This document shows, piece after piece, positions 1-7,294 of a stretch of 14,381 nt of DNA (position 1 is the first letter of the stretch; each line of letters begins with the position of its first letter). The notes beneath the pieces were generated by a model. It did not search any database and was not told the DNA's origin. It was given only the letters and a program-made list of their open reading frames with translations. The DNA comes from JAIVJN01 sp036732565. GTDB taxonomy: Bacteria; Acidobacteriota; Vicinamibacteria; Vicinamibacterales; UBA2999. Made by a program: the position numbers and the translations under genes. The DNA lies in NCBI GenBank assembly GCA_036732565.1, contig DAINCF010000149.1, positions 1 through 14,381 of the forward strand, written 5' to 3'.

Positions 1-327
1 GTAGTCGTCGGCGCCGAGGTCGAGGCCGATGATCCGATCGGCCTCCTCGGCACGCGCGGTGAGGACGATCACCGGCATGTGCAGCTCGTGCGCCCGGAGC
101 TGATGCAGCAGCTCGAAGCCGGTCATGCGCGGCAGCATCACGTCCAGCAGGATCAGCGCTGGGCGATGTCGGGCGACGTAGGCGAGCGCCCGCTCGGCGT
201 CTTCGACCGCCGTGACCCGATACCCCTCGTCGGCGAGGTTGTCCGACAGCAGCAGGCGCATCTCGGGCTCGTCTTCGACGAGCAGAATCTCGTGCTGGAT
301 CGGAGGCGCGGCAGCGGCAGCCTTCAT
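1..327 (-). CDS. Response regulator, OmpR-type receiver domain (partial, C-terminus off window)
   Basis: This is the cytoplasmic partner of the upstream sensor kinase and receives a phosphoryl group on an aspartate. Only the first 109 residues are in the window. They form an almost complete receiver domain: acidic pair E18-D19 in ILLVEDE, phospho-acceptor D62 in LILLDVMLP, switch threonine T90 in IVLTAR, and the GADDY motif at 105-109 that precedes the conserved lysine, which lies just outside the window. The wording of these motifs is that of OmpR/PhoB regulators, so a winged-helix DNA-binding domain is expected but cannot be seen. The ATG at 327 is chosen because a strong AGGAGG lies 9 nt upstream. 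It follows the kinase by 31 bp on the same strand, so the pair is probably cotranscribed. Family call is firm; output domain and targets are unknown. Confidence 0.93.
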   Translation of the reverse strand, partial: MKAAAAAPPIQHEILLVEDEPEMRLLLSDNLADEGYRVTAVEDAERALAYVARHRPALILLDVMLPRMTGFELLHQLRAHELHMPVIVLTARAEEADRIIGLDLGADDY

Positions 328-336
328 CGCAAGGGT

Positions 337-342
337 CCTCCT
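337..342 (-). promoter_or_regulatory. Ribosome binding site of the response regulator
   Basis: AGGAGG on the minus strand, 9 nt from the ATG at 327. It is the strongest Shine-Dalgarno sequence noticed in the window and fixes the regulator's start. Most other genes here have weak or no such site and seem to depend on translational coupling. Confidence 0.75.
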
Positions 343-358
343 CGACTAGTGCCGGTGC

Positions 359-2107
359 TCAACGCGAAGCCTCGCTAGATGTCGGCCACTGATGGATGTC
401 GGTGACCGAGGCGTGGCTCCGAATGACGTCGCGGTGCTCGCTGAGCAGCGGCAGGCTCACGCGAAACGTCGTGCCGCGTCCAGGCTGACTCTGCACCTCG
501 ATCCGTCCCTGATGCGCGCGGACGATCTCGGCGGCGATCGCGAGCCCCAGGCCGAACCCTCGTCGCTCCGACGAGACATTCGTGCCGCGATAGAAGCGAT
601 CGAAGATGCGGCCTTGCTCCGCCGGCTGGATGCCGATGCCGCGGTCGCTGACCTCGAAGAACGCCTCCTGGCCGGAGGTGCCCGCGCGAACGGCGATCGA
701 CCGATGCTCCGCCGAATACTTCACCGCGTTGTCCAACAGATTGACCAACACCTGCTCGAACGCCGCGGGATCGGCCTGCACGGGCAGCGGCGACTGCGGC
801 ACGGTCACCGTGAAGACGAAGTGCTCTTGCGCGAGCTTCTCGCGGAACGCATTCGCGGTCTCATGCACGAGGGGGCCCAGATCGATCGCTTCCAGCTCGT
901 AGTCCCGTCGCCCCTGCTCGAGCTTGGAGAACTCCAGCACGCGCTCCACGAGCGCGGTGAGCTTGGCGGTCTCCGAGCGCATGATGGCCACGTAGCGCGC
1001 GAGCGTGGCCGGGGTGCGGGCGCGCTCGAAGGTCAGCGATTCCGCCGCGGCGCTGAGCAGTGACAGCGGCGTCTTGAGCTGATGCGACACGTGCGAGATG
1101 AACGTCGCTTGCATCCGCGCCAGCTCGCCCGCGCGGCGCCTGCTCTGCACGATGACGCCGAGCGCGACGATGATGAGCAGCACCGGCAGCCCGGCCACCC
1201 AGTGCTCGCCGAGCAGCGACGCCATGAGCGACGCTTCGGCGACGACCTCGGGCGCCACTTGCACGGTCCACGTGCGCACCGGCGTCCCGACGGCGAGCCG
1301 GCCGTCGATGGCGTCGCCTGGATAGAAGCGCAGCGGGAATTGTGCGCGTGCCGCCAGGGCCGGGGCGTCGTTCGGTGGTCCGAACACCACCTGGCCGGTT
1401 TCATCCAGGACTTGCAGGGAGAAGCTCGGCGATCCGCTGGCGCTCTCGGTGAGCCGGTGCAGCCGCTGTGCGTAGAGGCTGGGGAAGAGCGTGGTGCGCG
1501 TCGAGTCGAGGTCGATGAGAAAGCCAAGGAGCGCGAAGAACCGATCGCGCCGCGCGTCGACCCAGAAGAGCCGAATCAGGATGTGATAGCGGCGCTCTCC
1601 GACCGTGTGCTCGATCGCCGCGTAGATGCGCTGCGCGTCGGCATGCGTCTCCGCCAGCGCGTGCACGGCCCGGCCCGTCGGTGTGTCGCGGTAGAAGCCG
1701 GCCAGTGCGGGTCCAGGGCCCGGCTGGCGGTGGCTGCGATCGAAGAACAGCACTTCACCGGGTGCATTGGCGTTCGTGCCATCGGTCCACAGAAAGAAGC
1801 GCTCGACCTGCGGATACCGATCGAGGCCGTCCGCGTAATGCGCCGCCACGAGATCGAGCCGGCCTTCACGGAGCAGCGGATGGTTGACCGCCGACAGCGT
1901 TTCGAAGACCGGGCTCTCGAGGGTGTGCTGAATTTCACGGGCAACAGCGGTCGCGCTGCGCTCGGCGATGCTCTGGAGGATGACGCCACGCTGGTGATGC
2001 AGGGCGCGCAGTGCCCGGTCTTGAAGATAAACCACCAACACCGCGGCGACGAGGAGTGCCGCCACGACGAAGAGCAGCGGATCGGACTTGCGTAGGCGGC
2101 CGAACAC
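359..2107 (-). CDS. Membrane sensor histidine kinase
   Basis: A 582-residue inner-membrane kinase that senses an extracytoplasmic signal, autophosphorylates on histidine and passes the phosphate to the regulator encoded next to it. TM1 is about residues 11-28. A long extracytoplasmic sensor region (about 29-303) has no family I recognise. TM2 is about 304-322. The HisKA domain contains SHQLKTP with H342. The HATPase_c domain has the N box around N456/N460, the G1 box SDRGIGI (488-493), the F box FDRFYRG (502-508) and the G2 box GFGLGLAI (517-524). All catalytic boxes are intact. The start is a GTG at 2107: an in-frame TAG lies eight codons upstream, at 2129-2131, and no better start is available. 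No clear Shine-Dalgarno is seen. The last ~25 residues after the HATPase domain are an unconserved-looking tail. A promoter candidate lies at 2132-2160. Kinase precedes regulator, the reverse of many OmpR-type pairs. Confidence 0.95.
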   Translation of the reverse strand: MFGRLRKSDPLLFVVAALLVAAVLVVYLQDRALRALHHQRGVILQSIAERSATAVAREIQHTLESPVFETLSAVNHPLLREGRLDLVAAHYADGLDRYPQVERFFLWTDGTNANAPGEVLFFDRSHRQPGPGPALAGFYRDTPTGRAVHALAETHADAQRIYAAIEHTVGERRYHILIRLFWVDARRDRFFALLGFLIDLDSTRTTLFPSLYAQRLHRLTESASGSPSFSLQVLDETGQVVFGPPNDAPALAARAQFPLRFYPGDAIDGRLAVGTPVRTWTVQVAPEVVAEASLMASLLGEHWVAGLPVLLIIVALGVIVQSRRRAGELARMQATFISHVSHQLKTPLSLLSAAAESLTFERARTPATLARYVAIMRSETAKLTALVERVLEFSKLEQGRRDYELEAIDLGPLVHETANAFREKLAQEHFVFTVTVPQSPLPVQADPAAFEQVLVNLLDNAVKYSAEHRSIAVRAGTSGQEAFFEVSDRGIGIQPAEQGRIFDRFYRGTNVSSERRGFGLGLAIAAEIVRAHQGRIEVQSQPGRGTTFRVSLPLLSEHRDVIRSHASVTDIHQWPTSSEASR

Positions 2108-2131
2108 GCAGCACCAGTTGCAGTCGCGCTA

Positions 2132-2160
2132 ACCCTACGGCCGCACCGGACGGATGTCAA
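2132..2160 (-). promoter_or_regulatory. Candidate sigma70-like promoter for the kinase/regulator pair
   Basis: On the minus strand there is a perfect -35 TTGACA (2160-2155), a 17-nt spacer and TAGGGT (2137-2132), which keeps the T-A-...-T core of the -10 hexamer. Transcription would start near 2125, leaving a leader of roughly 18 nt before the GTG at 2107. Spacing and the exact -35 make this the best conventional promoter in the window. The weak middle of the -10 keeps confidence moderate. Confidence 0.5.
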
Positions 2161-2217
2161 GGCGCGGCGTCATCGCCGCCCACAACATGTAGTGTCCACA
2201 CCCGCAGCTCTCCCACG

Positions 2218-2240
2218 AGGGGTCAGACCCCTTCCAGGAA
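2218..2240. repeat. REP-like palindrome between dehydrogenase and kinase genes
   Basis: AGGGGTC (2218-2224) and GACCCCT (2226-2232) form a 7-bp perfect stem around a single A. They are followed at once by the small palindrome TTCC-A-GGAA (2232-2240). The element lies 29 bp past the stop of the sugar dehydrogenase gene and more than 90 bp before the kinase. No T-run follows on either strand, so it is not a classical intrinsic terminator, though it could still stabilise the 3' end of the upstream transcript. From memory, GGGGTCAGACCCC-type palindromes occur as dispersed units in some bacterial genomes. The rest of the 161-bp gap (2108-2268) holds the promoter candidate and no credible gene. Confidence 0.55.
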
Positions 2241-2268
2241 ATTGCCATGCTGTGGAAAACTCCGGGCG

Positions 2269-3756
2269 TCAGAACTGGGCGGCGACGCAGGCAGCCGCGG
2301 CAGGCTTGCCGGTTGCCACGCGACCGACCGCCCGGACGCGGACGCAGGACTCCTCCGGCGACAACCGCAAGGTGACGCCGAGCCGATCGCCGATGTCGAT
2401 CGCGCGGGTGGCCTTCGTGCCGTTGGCGGTCGTGGTTTCGACCACATACGCGATCGGCGGCGCGCCGGCGGTGGGCGGCGTCCACGTCACCGCGACGCTT
2501 TCGTGACCGACGGCAACCCGCACGTCCTCCGGCGTGCCCGGCGCAATCGTCAGATCGGGGACGATCTTGAGCACGACGCCGGCCTCGTAGTTCAAGACAT
2601 ACAGCTCTCCGTTGGCATCGACGCTGAACGAGCTGATGAGGGTGCCTCGCGACTCGCCCACGATCGCGCCGGTATGGTCGCGCACGTCGCTCGCGCTCGC
2701 CGAACCGCCCGCGCTCTGATCGAGCGCCAGCGAGAACACACGACCGGCGACGAAGTCCGCGAAGAAGTAGCGCCCGACGAACGACTGATCCAGCGCGGCG
2801 CCGCGATAGACGAACCCCCCGGTGATCGACTGCCCGACGCTGCGTGGATAGTCGTGAATCGGCTCGACCAGCGGCGTGAACGCCGGCGGGCGCCGCTCGT
2901 CATAGACCTGCGTGCCTTCGCGCAGCCGCCAGCCGTAGTTCAGCCCACCCGCGCCCGCGGGTTGATAGTCCACTTCTTCGCGTGCGTTCTGGCCGACGTC
3001 CGCGATCAGCAACGCACCCGAACCGCCGCGCGCGGGATCGTCGAACCCATACCGCCACGGGTTCCGCAACCCGAACGCCCAGATCTCCCCCAGCGCCCCG
3101 ATCGGATCGCCATCCACGAACGGATTGTCCTCGGGCACTCGATATCCACGCGGGTCATCGTCTGCGACGTTGACGTCGAGGCGGAGCATCTTGCCGAGCA
3201 GCGTCTGCGGATCCTGCGCGCGATGCGCCGGATCGCCGCCGCTGCCGCCGTCGCCGAGGCCGACGTAGAAATACCCGTCCGGCCCAAACAGCAGGTGGCC
3301 GCCGTTATGGTTCGAGAACGGTTGCTCGATGAACGCACGGCCGTCCGGCCACACGAGATCGCGACGCGACTCGGTGTCGGCCACCAGCGGGTCGCCCTCC
3401 GAGCGTTTGAACCGTGCGATGACCGTGTGCCCGTCGAGATTCGTGAAGTTCACGAACACGCGTCCCCCCTCCGGCGCGAACGCCAGCCCGAGCAAGCCGC
3501 GCTCGCCGCCGCTGACCACCTGTTCGCGCAGATCCAGGAAGGGTGTCGACAGCAGCTCGCCGTTCCGCGCCACGCGCACGAGGCCGCGCTGTTCGACGAT
3601 GAAGAAGGTGGAGGGGTCGAGGGGGTCGACGGCCATCGCCAGTGGACTCGACAATCCCGAGACGACGGCCTGCCCGGCGATCTGTGCCCGGGCGGACACC
3701 GGACCCGCCAAGACGAAGACCGCGATACAGATGAGCCGGATCGACCCGCACCTCAT
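2269..3756 (-). CDS. Secreted PQQ-dependent sugar dehydrogenase-like protein with C-terminal FN3 domain
   Basis: A 495-residue protein of the glucose/sorbosone dehydrogenase (GSDH) family, soluble six-bladed beta-propellers that oxidise sugars with PQQ in the periplasm or outside the cell. A signal peptide covers about 1-24 (hydrophobic stretch, SARAQ cleavage region). The propeller runs from about 27 to 400, with GERGLLGLAF (84-93), NHNGGHLLFGPDG (149-161), GLGDGGSGGDP (167-175), LRNPWRYGFD (230-239), DVGQNAREEVDY (253-264) and GGLNYGW (270-276). H150 matches the catalytic histidine position of the family and R231 a conserved active-site arginine. A fibronectin type III-like domain follows (about 406-488), with two cysteines, C471 and C490, that could pair. 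The ATG at 3756 overlaps the TGA of the gene before it (ATGA). There is no Shine-Dalgarno, so reinitiation is likely. A longer in-frame start at 3879 would bury the signal peptide and overlap the upstream gene by 127 bp, so I rejected it. Substrate is unknown. Confidence 0.92.
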   Translation of the reverse strand: MRCGSIRLICIAVFVLAGPVSARAQIAGQAVVSGLSSPLAMAVDPLDPSTFFIVEQRGLVRVARNGELLSTPFLDLREQVVSGGERGLLGLAFAPEGGRVFVNFTNLDGHTVIARFKRSEGDPLVADTESRRDLVWPDGRAFIEQPFSNHNGGHLLFGPDGYFYVGLGDGGSGGDPAHRAQDPQTLLGKMLRLDVNVADDDPRGYRVPEDNPFVDGDPIGALGEIWAFGLRNPWRYGFDDPARGGSGALLIADVGQNAREEVDYQPAGAGGLNYGWRLREGTQVYDERRPPAFTPLVEPIHDYPRSVGQSITGGFVYRGAALDQSFVGRYFFADFVAGRVFSLALDQSAGGSASASDVRDHTGAIVGESRGTLISSFSVDANGELYVLNYEAGVVLKIVPDLTIAPGTPEDVRVAVGHESVAVTWTPPTAGAPPIAYVVETTTANGTKATRAIDIGDRLGVTLRLSPEESCVRVRAVGRVATGKPAAAACVAAQF

Positions 3757-5753
3757 CGTGCGAGCGTAGCACTGCCTTGTTTCAATTGCGCCAGCGCCCA
3801 GGCGAGGTTGTTGCGGGCCAGGACCAAATCGGGACGGATGGCCAAGGCCCGCTGCGCCGCCGCGATGCCTTCGCTCCACTGCCCCTGCGCGTTGTGGGCC
3901 GCCGCGATGTTGTTGTACGCCTCGGCGTACTCCGGACGGAGCGCGAGCGCTTCGCGAGCGGCATCGATCGACCCCTTGAAGTCACCCAGGTTGTAGAGGC
4001 GCAACGACAGGTCCAGCCATCCCTCTGGCGAAGGTTCCGCGCGCACAGAGGCCTTCACCGCCTCGAGCCCGGCCAACTCACGGTCGGCGTTGGCGAGCGC
4101 CGCGGTCGCCACGTCGTCACCCGGTGTCCGCCTGAGTGTCTCGGACGCCACGTCGCGCAACCGTGCGAACGCGCGATGCTTGGTCAGCGCATCGATCAGC
4201 TCGTGACGCGCGCGCACATCGTCCTGATTGATCTCGACCGCGCGCTCGAGATACCAGACCGCCTCGGTGTAGCGCTCCTGAGTGGCGAGCCAGTTGCCGT
4301 AGTAGTAGTTGCCGACATTCGTGCGAGGCGAGACCGCGATCGCGTGCTTGAAGTGCGCTTCGGCCTCCGCTTTCCGGTTGAGCGCGTTCTTGGCGACGCC
4401 GAGGTTGACCTCGAGGAAATCGTAGTTCGGCGAGATCGCCGCCGCGGCTTCGAACTGCGCGAGCGCCTCGGTGTTGGCGCCTCGCTGCAGCAACGCGACG
4501 CCATAGTTCATCAAAGCCCGGCCATGCTGGGGATTCTTCAAGGCGGCATCGCGCCACACGGATTCTTCGGTGGCCCACGCCTGATTCCGTTGCCATGTGC
4601 CGAACGCGGCTATGAGAAGGACGAGGACCGCGACCGCAGCAGCCATCCGCGCCGAGAGTAGCGCCCGCGCGTCGAGCCAGCGTCCGACACCGGCGCTGGC
4701 GAGCGCCAGGCCGACGAACGGCAGGAACATGCGATGGTCGTTGGTGACCTCAGCCAGCGGGAAGAGGCTGATGGGCACGAGCGCGACGAGGAACCAGGCG
4801 AGGCCGAAGCCGATGAGCCCTGTCGATGGGCGCCGCGACAGCCACCCCGCAGCGATCGCTGTCGCCGCCACACAGACGTATCCCGCGAGCGCTCGCGCCT
4901 CGAGCGGGCTCGCCAGCGGCCGCCATCCGAGATCGATGCTCAGGTCGGTCGGCAGCACGAAGTCGCGGAGATACCGCGCGATAACCCATGGCTGGGTCCA
5001 CCGATACTGCGCCGCCGGCGGTGCGCCAGGATCGAACGTGCCGCTGGCGTAGGTCATGAACATCGCCAACGCCGTCACGCTCGCGCCGGCTGCGAATGAC
5101 ACCGCAAACGTCGTCGCGAGTGGTCGCCACGTTCGACGCTCGATGATCGCCTGATACAGGAGGATCAAGAACGGGAAGACGCTCGCCGTCGTCTTCGCCA
5201 GGATGCCGAGCAGGCCAGGCAGCAGGTAGAGACCGTAGCGTCGAAGGTCAGGACGTGCCGCGAAGATCGCCACCGACGCGACCGCACCCAGGGCCGACCA
5301 GAGCTCGGCCCGCTGAATCATGTAGTTGACCGTCTCCGCGCCAACGGGGTGGACGCCGAACAGCGTAGCGGCGAACAGTGCCCACCAGGCGTTGTGCGGA
5401 TGGGGCTCGATGACGTCGAGCGTGCGCCGGCACGCGATGAAGATCGCGGCGAGCAGCGCGAGGAACGCGACGAACGTCGAGGCATGGAACACGCGGGGAT
5501 CGAGCGCTCCGGCCAGCGCGTAATCGACGGCCAACGTCACGTACGTGACGGGCCGGTACACGGCATGGGTCGGGTAGATGCTCGCCGCCGTCGCGTCCGT
5601 CAGCAGCCGCGGCAGGTGCGACAGGCTGCGGATGTTCGGGTTCTGGACGATGGTGTGCTCATCGTCGAAGTGGAAGACGTTGTTCCAGTGATTCGCGTAG
5701 GCGAGGCACACGAGGAGCACGCTCGCACCGACAGCCAAGCGGAAGCGCCTCAT
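3753..5753 (-). CDS. TMTC-like GT-C membrane protein with C-terminal TPR repeats
   Basis: A 666-residue polytopic membrane protein. TM1 (about 7-23) is followed by the acidic motif HFDDEHTIVQNPN (28-40), the typical FDD/N signature of TMTC-like GT-C glycosyltransferases, in which acidic residues of the first loop act in lipid-linked sugar transfer. About ten further hydrophobic segments reach residue 386, with TNDHRMFLP (337-345) in the place of the family's RFLYLP-like motif. From about 404 to the end it is TPR: units near 410-443, 444-476, 478-510, 580-611 and 612-645 are clear, with the middle (511-579) degenerate. Known relatives mannosylate or otherwise glycosylate exported proteins, but many bacterial members are uncharacterised, so the reaction is inference. 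No Shine-Dalgarno is visible before the ATG at 5753. It lies 28 bp after the MocR gene and is ATGA-coupled to the secreted dehydrogenase, which could be a client. Confidence 0.85.
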   Translation of the reverse strand: MRRFRLAVGASVLLVCLAYANHWNNVFHFDDEHTIVQNPNIRSLSHLPRLLTDATAASIYPTHAVYRPVTYVTLAVDYALAGALDPRVFHASTFVAFLALLAAIFIACRRTLDVIEPHPHNAWWALFAATLFGVHPVGAETVNYMIQRAELWSALGAVASVAIFAARPDLRRYGLYLLPGLLGILAKTTASVFPFLILLYQAIIERRTWRPLATTFAVSFAAGASVTALAMFMTYASGTFDPGAPPAAQYRWTQPWVIARYLRDFVLPTDLSIDLGWRPLASPLEARALAGYVCVAATAIAAGWLSRRPSTGLIGFGLAWFLVALVPISLFPLAEVTNDHRMFLPFVGLALASAGVGRWLDARALLSARMAAAVAVLVLLIAAFGTWQRNQAWATEESVWRDAALKNPQHGRALMNYGVALLQRGANTEALAQFEAAAAISPNYDFLEVNLGVAKNALNRKAEAEAHFKHAIAVSPRTNVGNYYYGNWLATQERYTEAVWYLERAVEINQDDVRARHELIDALTKHRAFARLRDVASETLRRTPGDDVATAALANADRELAGLEAVKASVRAEPSPEGWLDLSLRLYNLGDFKGSIDAAREALALRPEYAEAYNNIAAAHNAQGQWSEGIAAAQRALAIRPDLVLARNNLAWALAQLKQGSATLAR

Positions 5754-5781
5754 CGGACGGTTACGCTAACACAGCCGCGAT

Positions 5782-7239
5782 CTAGACGAAGGCGGCGCTT
5801 CGTGCCTCGCGCCGCGGCGCCATCTGGAGAAACGCGCGCCATGCGGCGGAGAGTCGATGGACGCCGCGCTCCAGCGCGGGTTCGTCCAGCAAATACGGCA
5901 GGCGCAGGAACTCGTCATGCCCGTCGCCGACCGAAAAGAGCCCGCCCGGCGCCAGCGCGACGTGATGACGGGCCGCGTACTGCGCGAACTGGCGCGCGTT
6001 GACACCCGGCGTACGCACCCAGAGAAACAGTCCGCCTGACGGCATCGTGAACGTCCACTCGGGCAGCTGCTGCCGCAACAGCGCCGCAAGGAGGTCACGC
6101 CGCGGGCGGAGCTCCTCGCGCCGGGCCTTCCTGGCGTCGTCGAGCGCGGCCACCAAGGGCACGGCCATCGCCTGCGTCGGCAGCGGCCCGCCGAGATCGG
6201 CGGCGCTCTTCAAACCGCCCAACTGACGAATGAGCGAGGGCGTCGCGCGAATCCAGCCAATGCGCAAGCCGGCCCACCACACTTTGCTGATCGAGCCAAT
6301 GCTGATGATGTTGCCTCCATCGGAACAGGCGGCGATCGCCGGGGGCGGCTGGCCGTCGAAGCTGACGTCCGCGATCGCATGATCTTCGACGAGCGTGACG
6401 CCCGTCTCCTCGATGGTCCGCGCGACGGCTTGACGCGCCGACTGCGGCATCACGACGCCGGTCGGGTTGTTGTACGTCGGAGTCAGATAGATCAACCGCG
6501 GCCCCGTCGCGAACAGCCGATCGCGGAGCATCGCGGGATCGACATGCCGGTCGCCCACCGGCACGCCGGACAGGCGCGCGCCCGCGAATCGGAACGCGTC
6601 GAGCGCGCCGAAGTAGGTCGGCGTTTCGACGAGCACGACGTCGCCGCGTTGCACCAGCAGCATGGTGACGAGCGACAGGGCCTGCTGCGCACCGCAGGTC
6701 ACCAGGATCTGATCGGCGTCGGTCGGCACCTGCTGTCGCGTGAACATCCGCGCGATCGCCTCGCGCAAGGCCGGCAGGCCCAGCGGCCAGTACTGTCGTA
6801 CGCTCGTGAGCGTTCCCTCAACCGCATCCGCGGGCGCGACGAGGCTCCTCACGAGTGAGACGAGCGGTGTCGAAATGCCCGTGGCGAGATCGATCATGTC
6901 CTCGTCGAGCGAGGCCAGCTCCAGCAGCGACACATGCTCGAGCGTCGCGGTGTGGGCGCGCTCGCGAGCCCCCCTCGCGGTGGCACGACTCACCCACGTG
7001 CCGCCTCCAGTCCGACTCTCCAGCCAGCCGTCCGCCCGCAACGTGTTGTACGCCGTGACCACCGTCGTCCGACTGATGGCGAGGGCCTCCGCCAACGGCC
7101 GTTCCGCTGGCAGGCGCGTGCCTGGAAGGACGATGCCGTCGCGAACCATGGCCATCAGCGCCGTCGCCAGCCGTTGATGCAGCGGGCCTTTGGCCGCTCC
7201 CCACGCGCCGAGGTGACGCACCACCACAGAAGTATCCAT
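5782..7239 (-). CDS. MocR-family (GntR-HTH/aminotransferase) transcriptional regulator
   Basis: A 485-residue cytoplasmic regulator. A winged helix-turn-helix of GntR type spans about 16-88 (PLHQRLATAL, LPAERPLAEALAISRTTV, YNTLRADGWLESRTGGGTWV). A linker follows, then a class I aminotransferase-like domain from about 115. PLP-binding features are intact: YNNPTG (256-261), the Asp of VEDHAIAD (near 286), Schiff-base K319 in SISK and the downstream R326 of AGLRIGW. MocR proteins bind PLP or its adducts with amines and switch promoters. They rarely keep transaminase activity. The start at 7239 (MDTSVVVRHLG) is preferred. The in-frame codon at 7305 would run through the divergent promoter region and overlap the neighbouring gene. 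The gene is divergent from phzF, which is the probable target together with its own promoter. The TPR membrane protein gene follows 28 bp downstream and may be cotranscribed. Confidence 0.93.
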   Translation of the reverse strand: MDTSVVVRHLGAWGAAKGPLHQRLATALMAMVRDGIVLPGTRLPAERPLAEALAISRTTVVTAYNTLRADGWLESRTGGGTWVSRATARGARERAHTATLEHVSLLELASLDEDMIDLATGISTPLVSLVRSLVAPADAVEGTLTSVRQYWPLGLPALREAIARMFTRQQVPTDADQILVTCGAQQALSLVTMLLVQRGDVVLVETPTYFGALDAFRFAGARLSGVPVGDRHVDPAMLRDRLFATGPRLIYLTPTYNNPTGVVMPQSARQAVARTIEETGVTLVEDHAIADVSFDGQPPPAIAACSDGGNIISIGSISKVWWAGLRIGWIRATPSLIRQLGGLKSAADLGGPLPTQAMAVPLVAALDDARKARREELRPRRDLLAALLRQQLPEWTFTMPSGGLFLWVRTPGVNARQFAQYAARHHVALAPGGLFSVGDGHDEFLRLPYLLDEPALERGVHRLSAAWRAFLQMAPRREARSAAFV

Positions 7240-7294
7240 TGATGTCCAATTTATACCTGTTTGGACCTTGTTATGAATACCAATCTGGGAAACG
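7240..7294. promoter_or_regulatory. Divergent promoter/operator region between mocR-type and phzF-type genes
   Basis: This 55-bp gap is noticeably AT-richer than its surroundings. It contains direct repeats ATACC-N4-TGG at 7253-7264 and 7277-7288 (24-bp spacing; the second reads ATACCA) and an inverted repeat GTCCAA (7244-7249)/TTGGAC (7261-7266). Each ATACC repeat overlaps a possible -10 box: TATAAA on the minus strand (7255-7250) for the regulator, and TATGAA on the plus strand (7272-7277) for phzF. No good -35 boxes accompany them. Operators of MocR proteins such as GabR are known to be spaced direct repeats of the ATACCA type, so these are plausible operator half-sites. GGGA at 7287-7290 may be the phzF ribosome site. 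Confidence 0.55.

Noticed and set aside
392..2095. Plus-strand open frames opposite the histidine kinase
   Set aside because: No motifs, biased composition, fully covered by a complete kinase on the other strand.
2011..3996. Long plus-strand open frame (661 codons) opposite the dehydrogenase gene
   Set aside because: It mirrors codon structure of the real minus-strand gene in GC-rich DNA, is Arg/Ala-rich with no domain or motif, and crosses several gene boundaries.
3777..4661. Plus-strand open frame opposite the TPR region
   Set aside because: Antisense shadow; the minus strand encodes clear TPR units.
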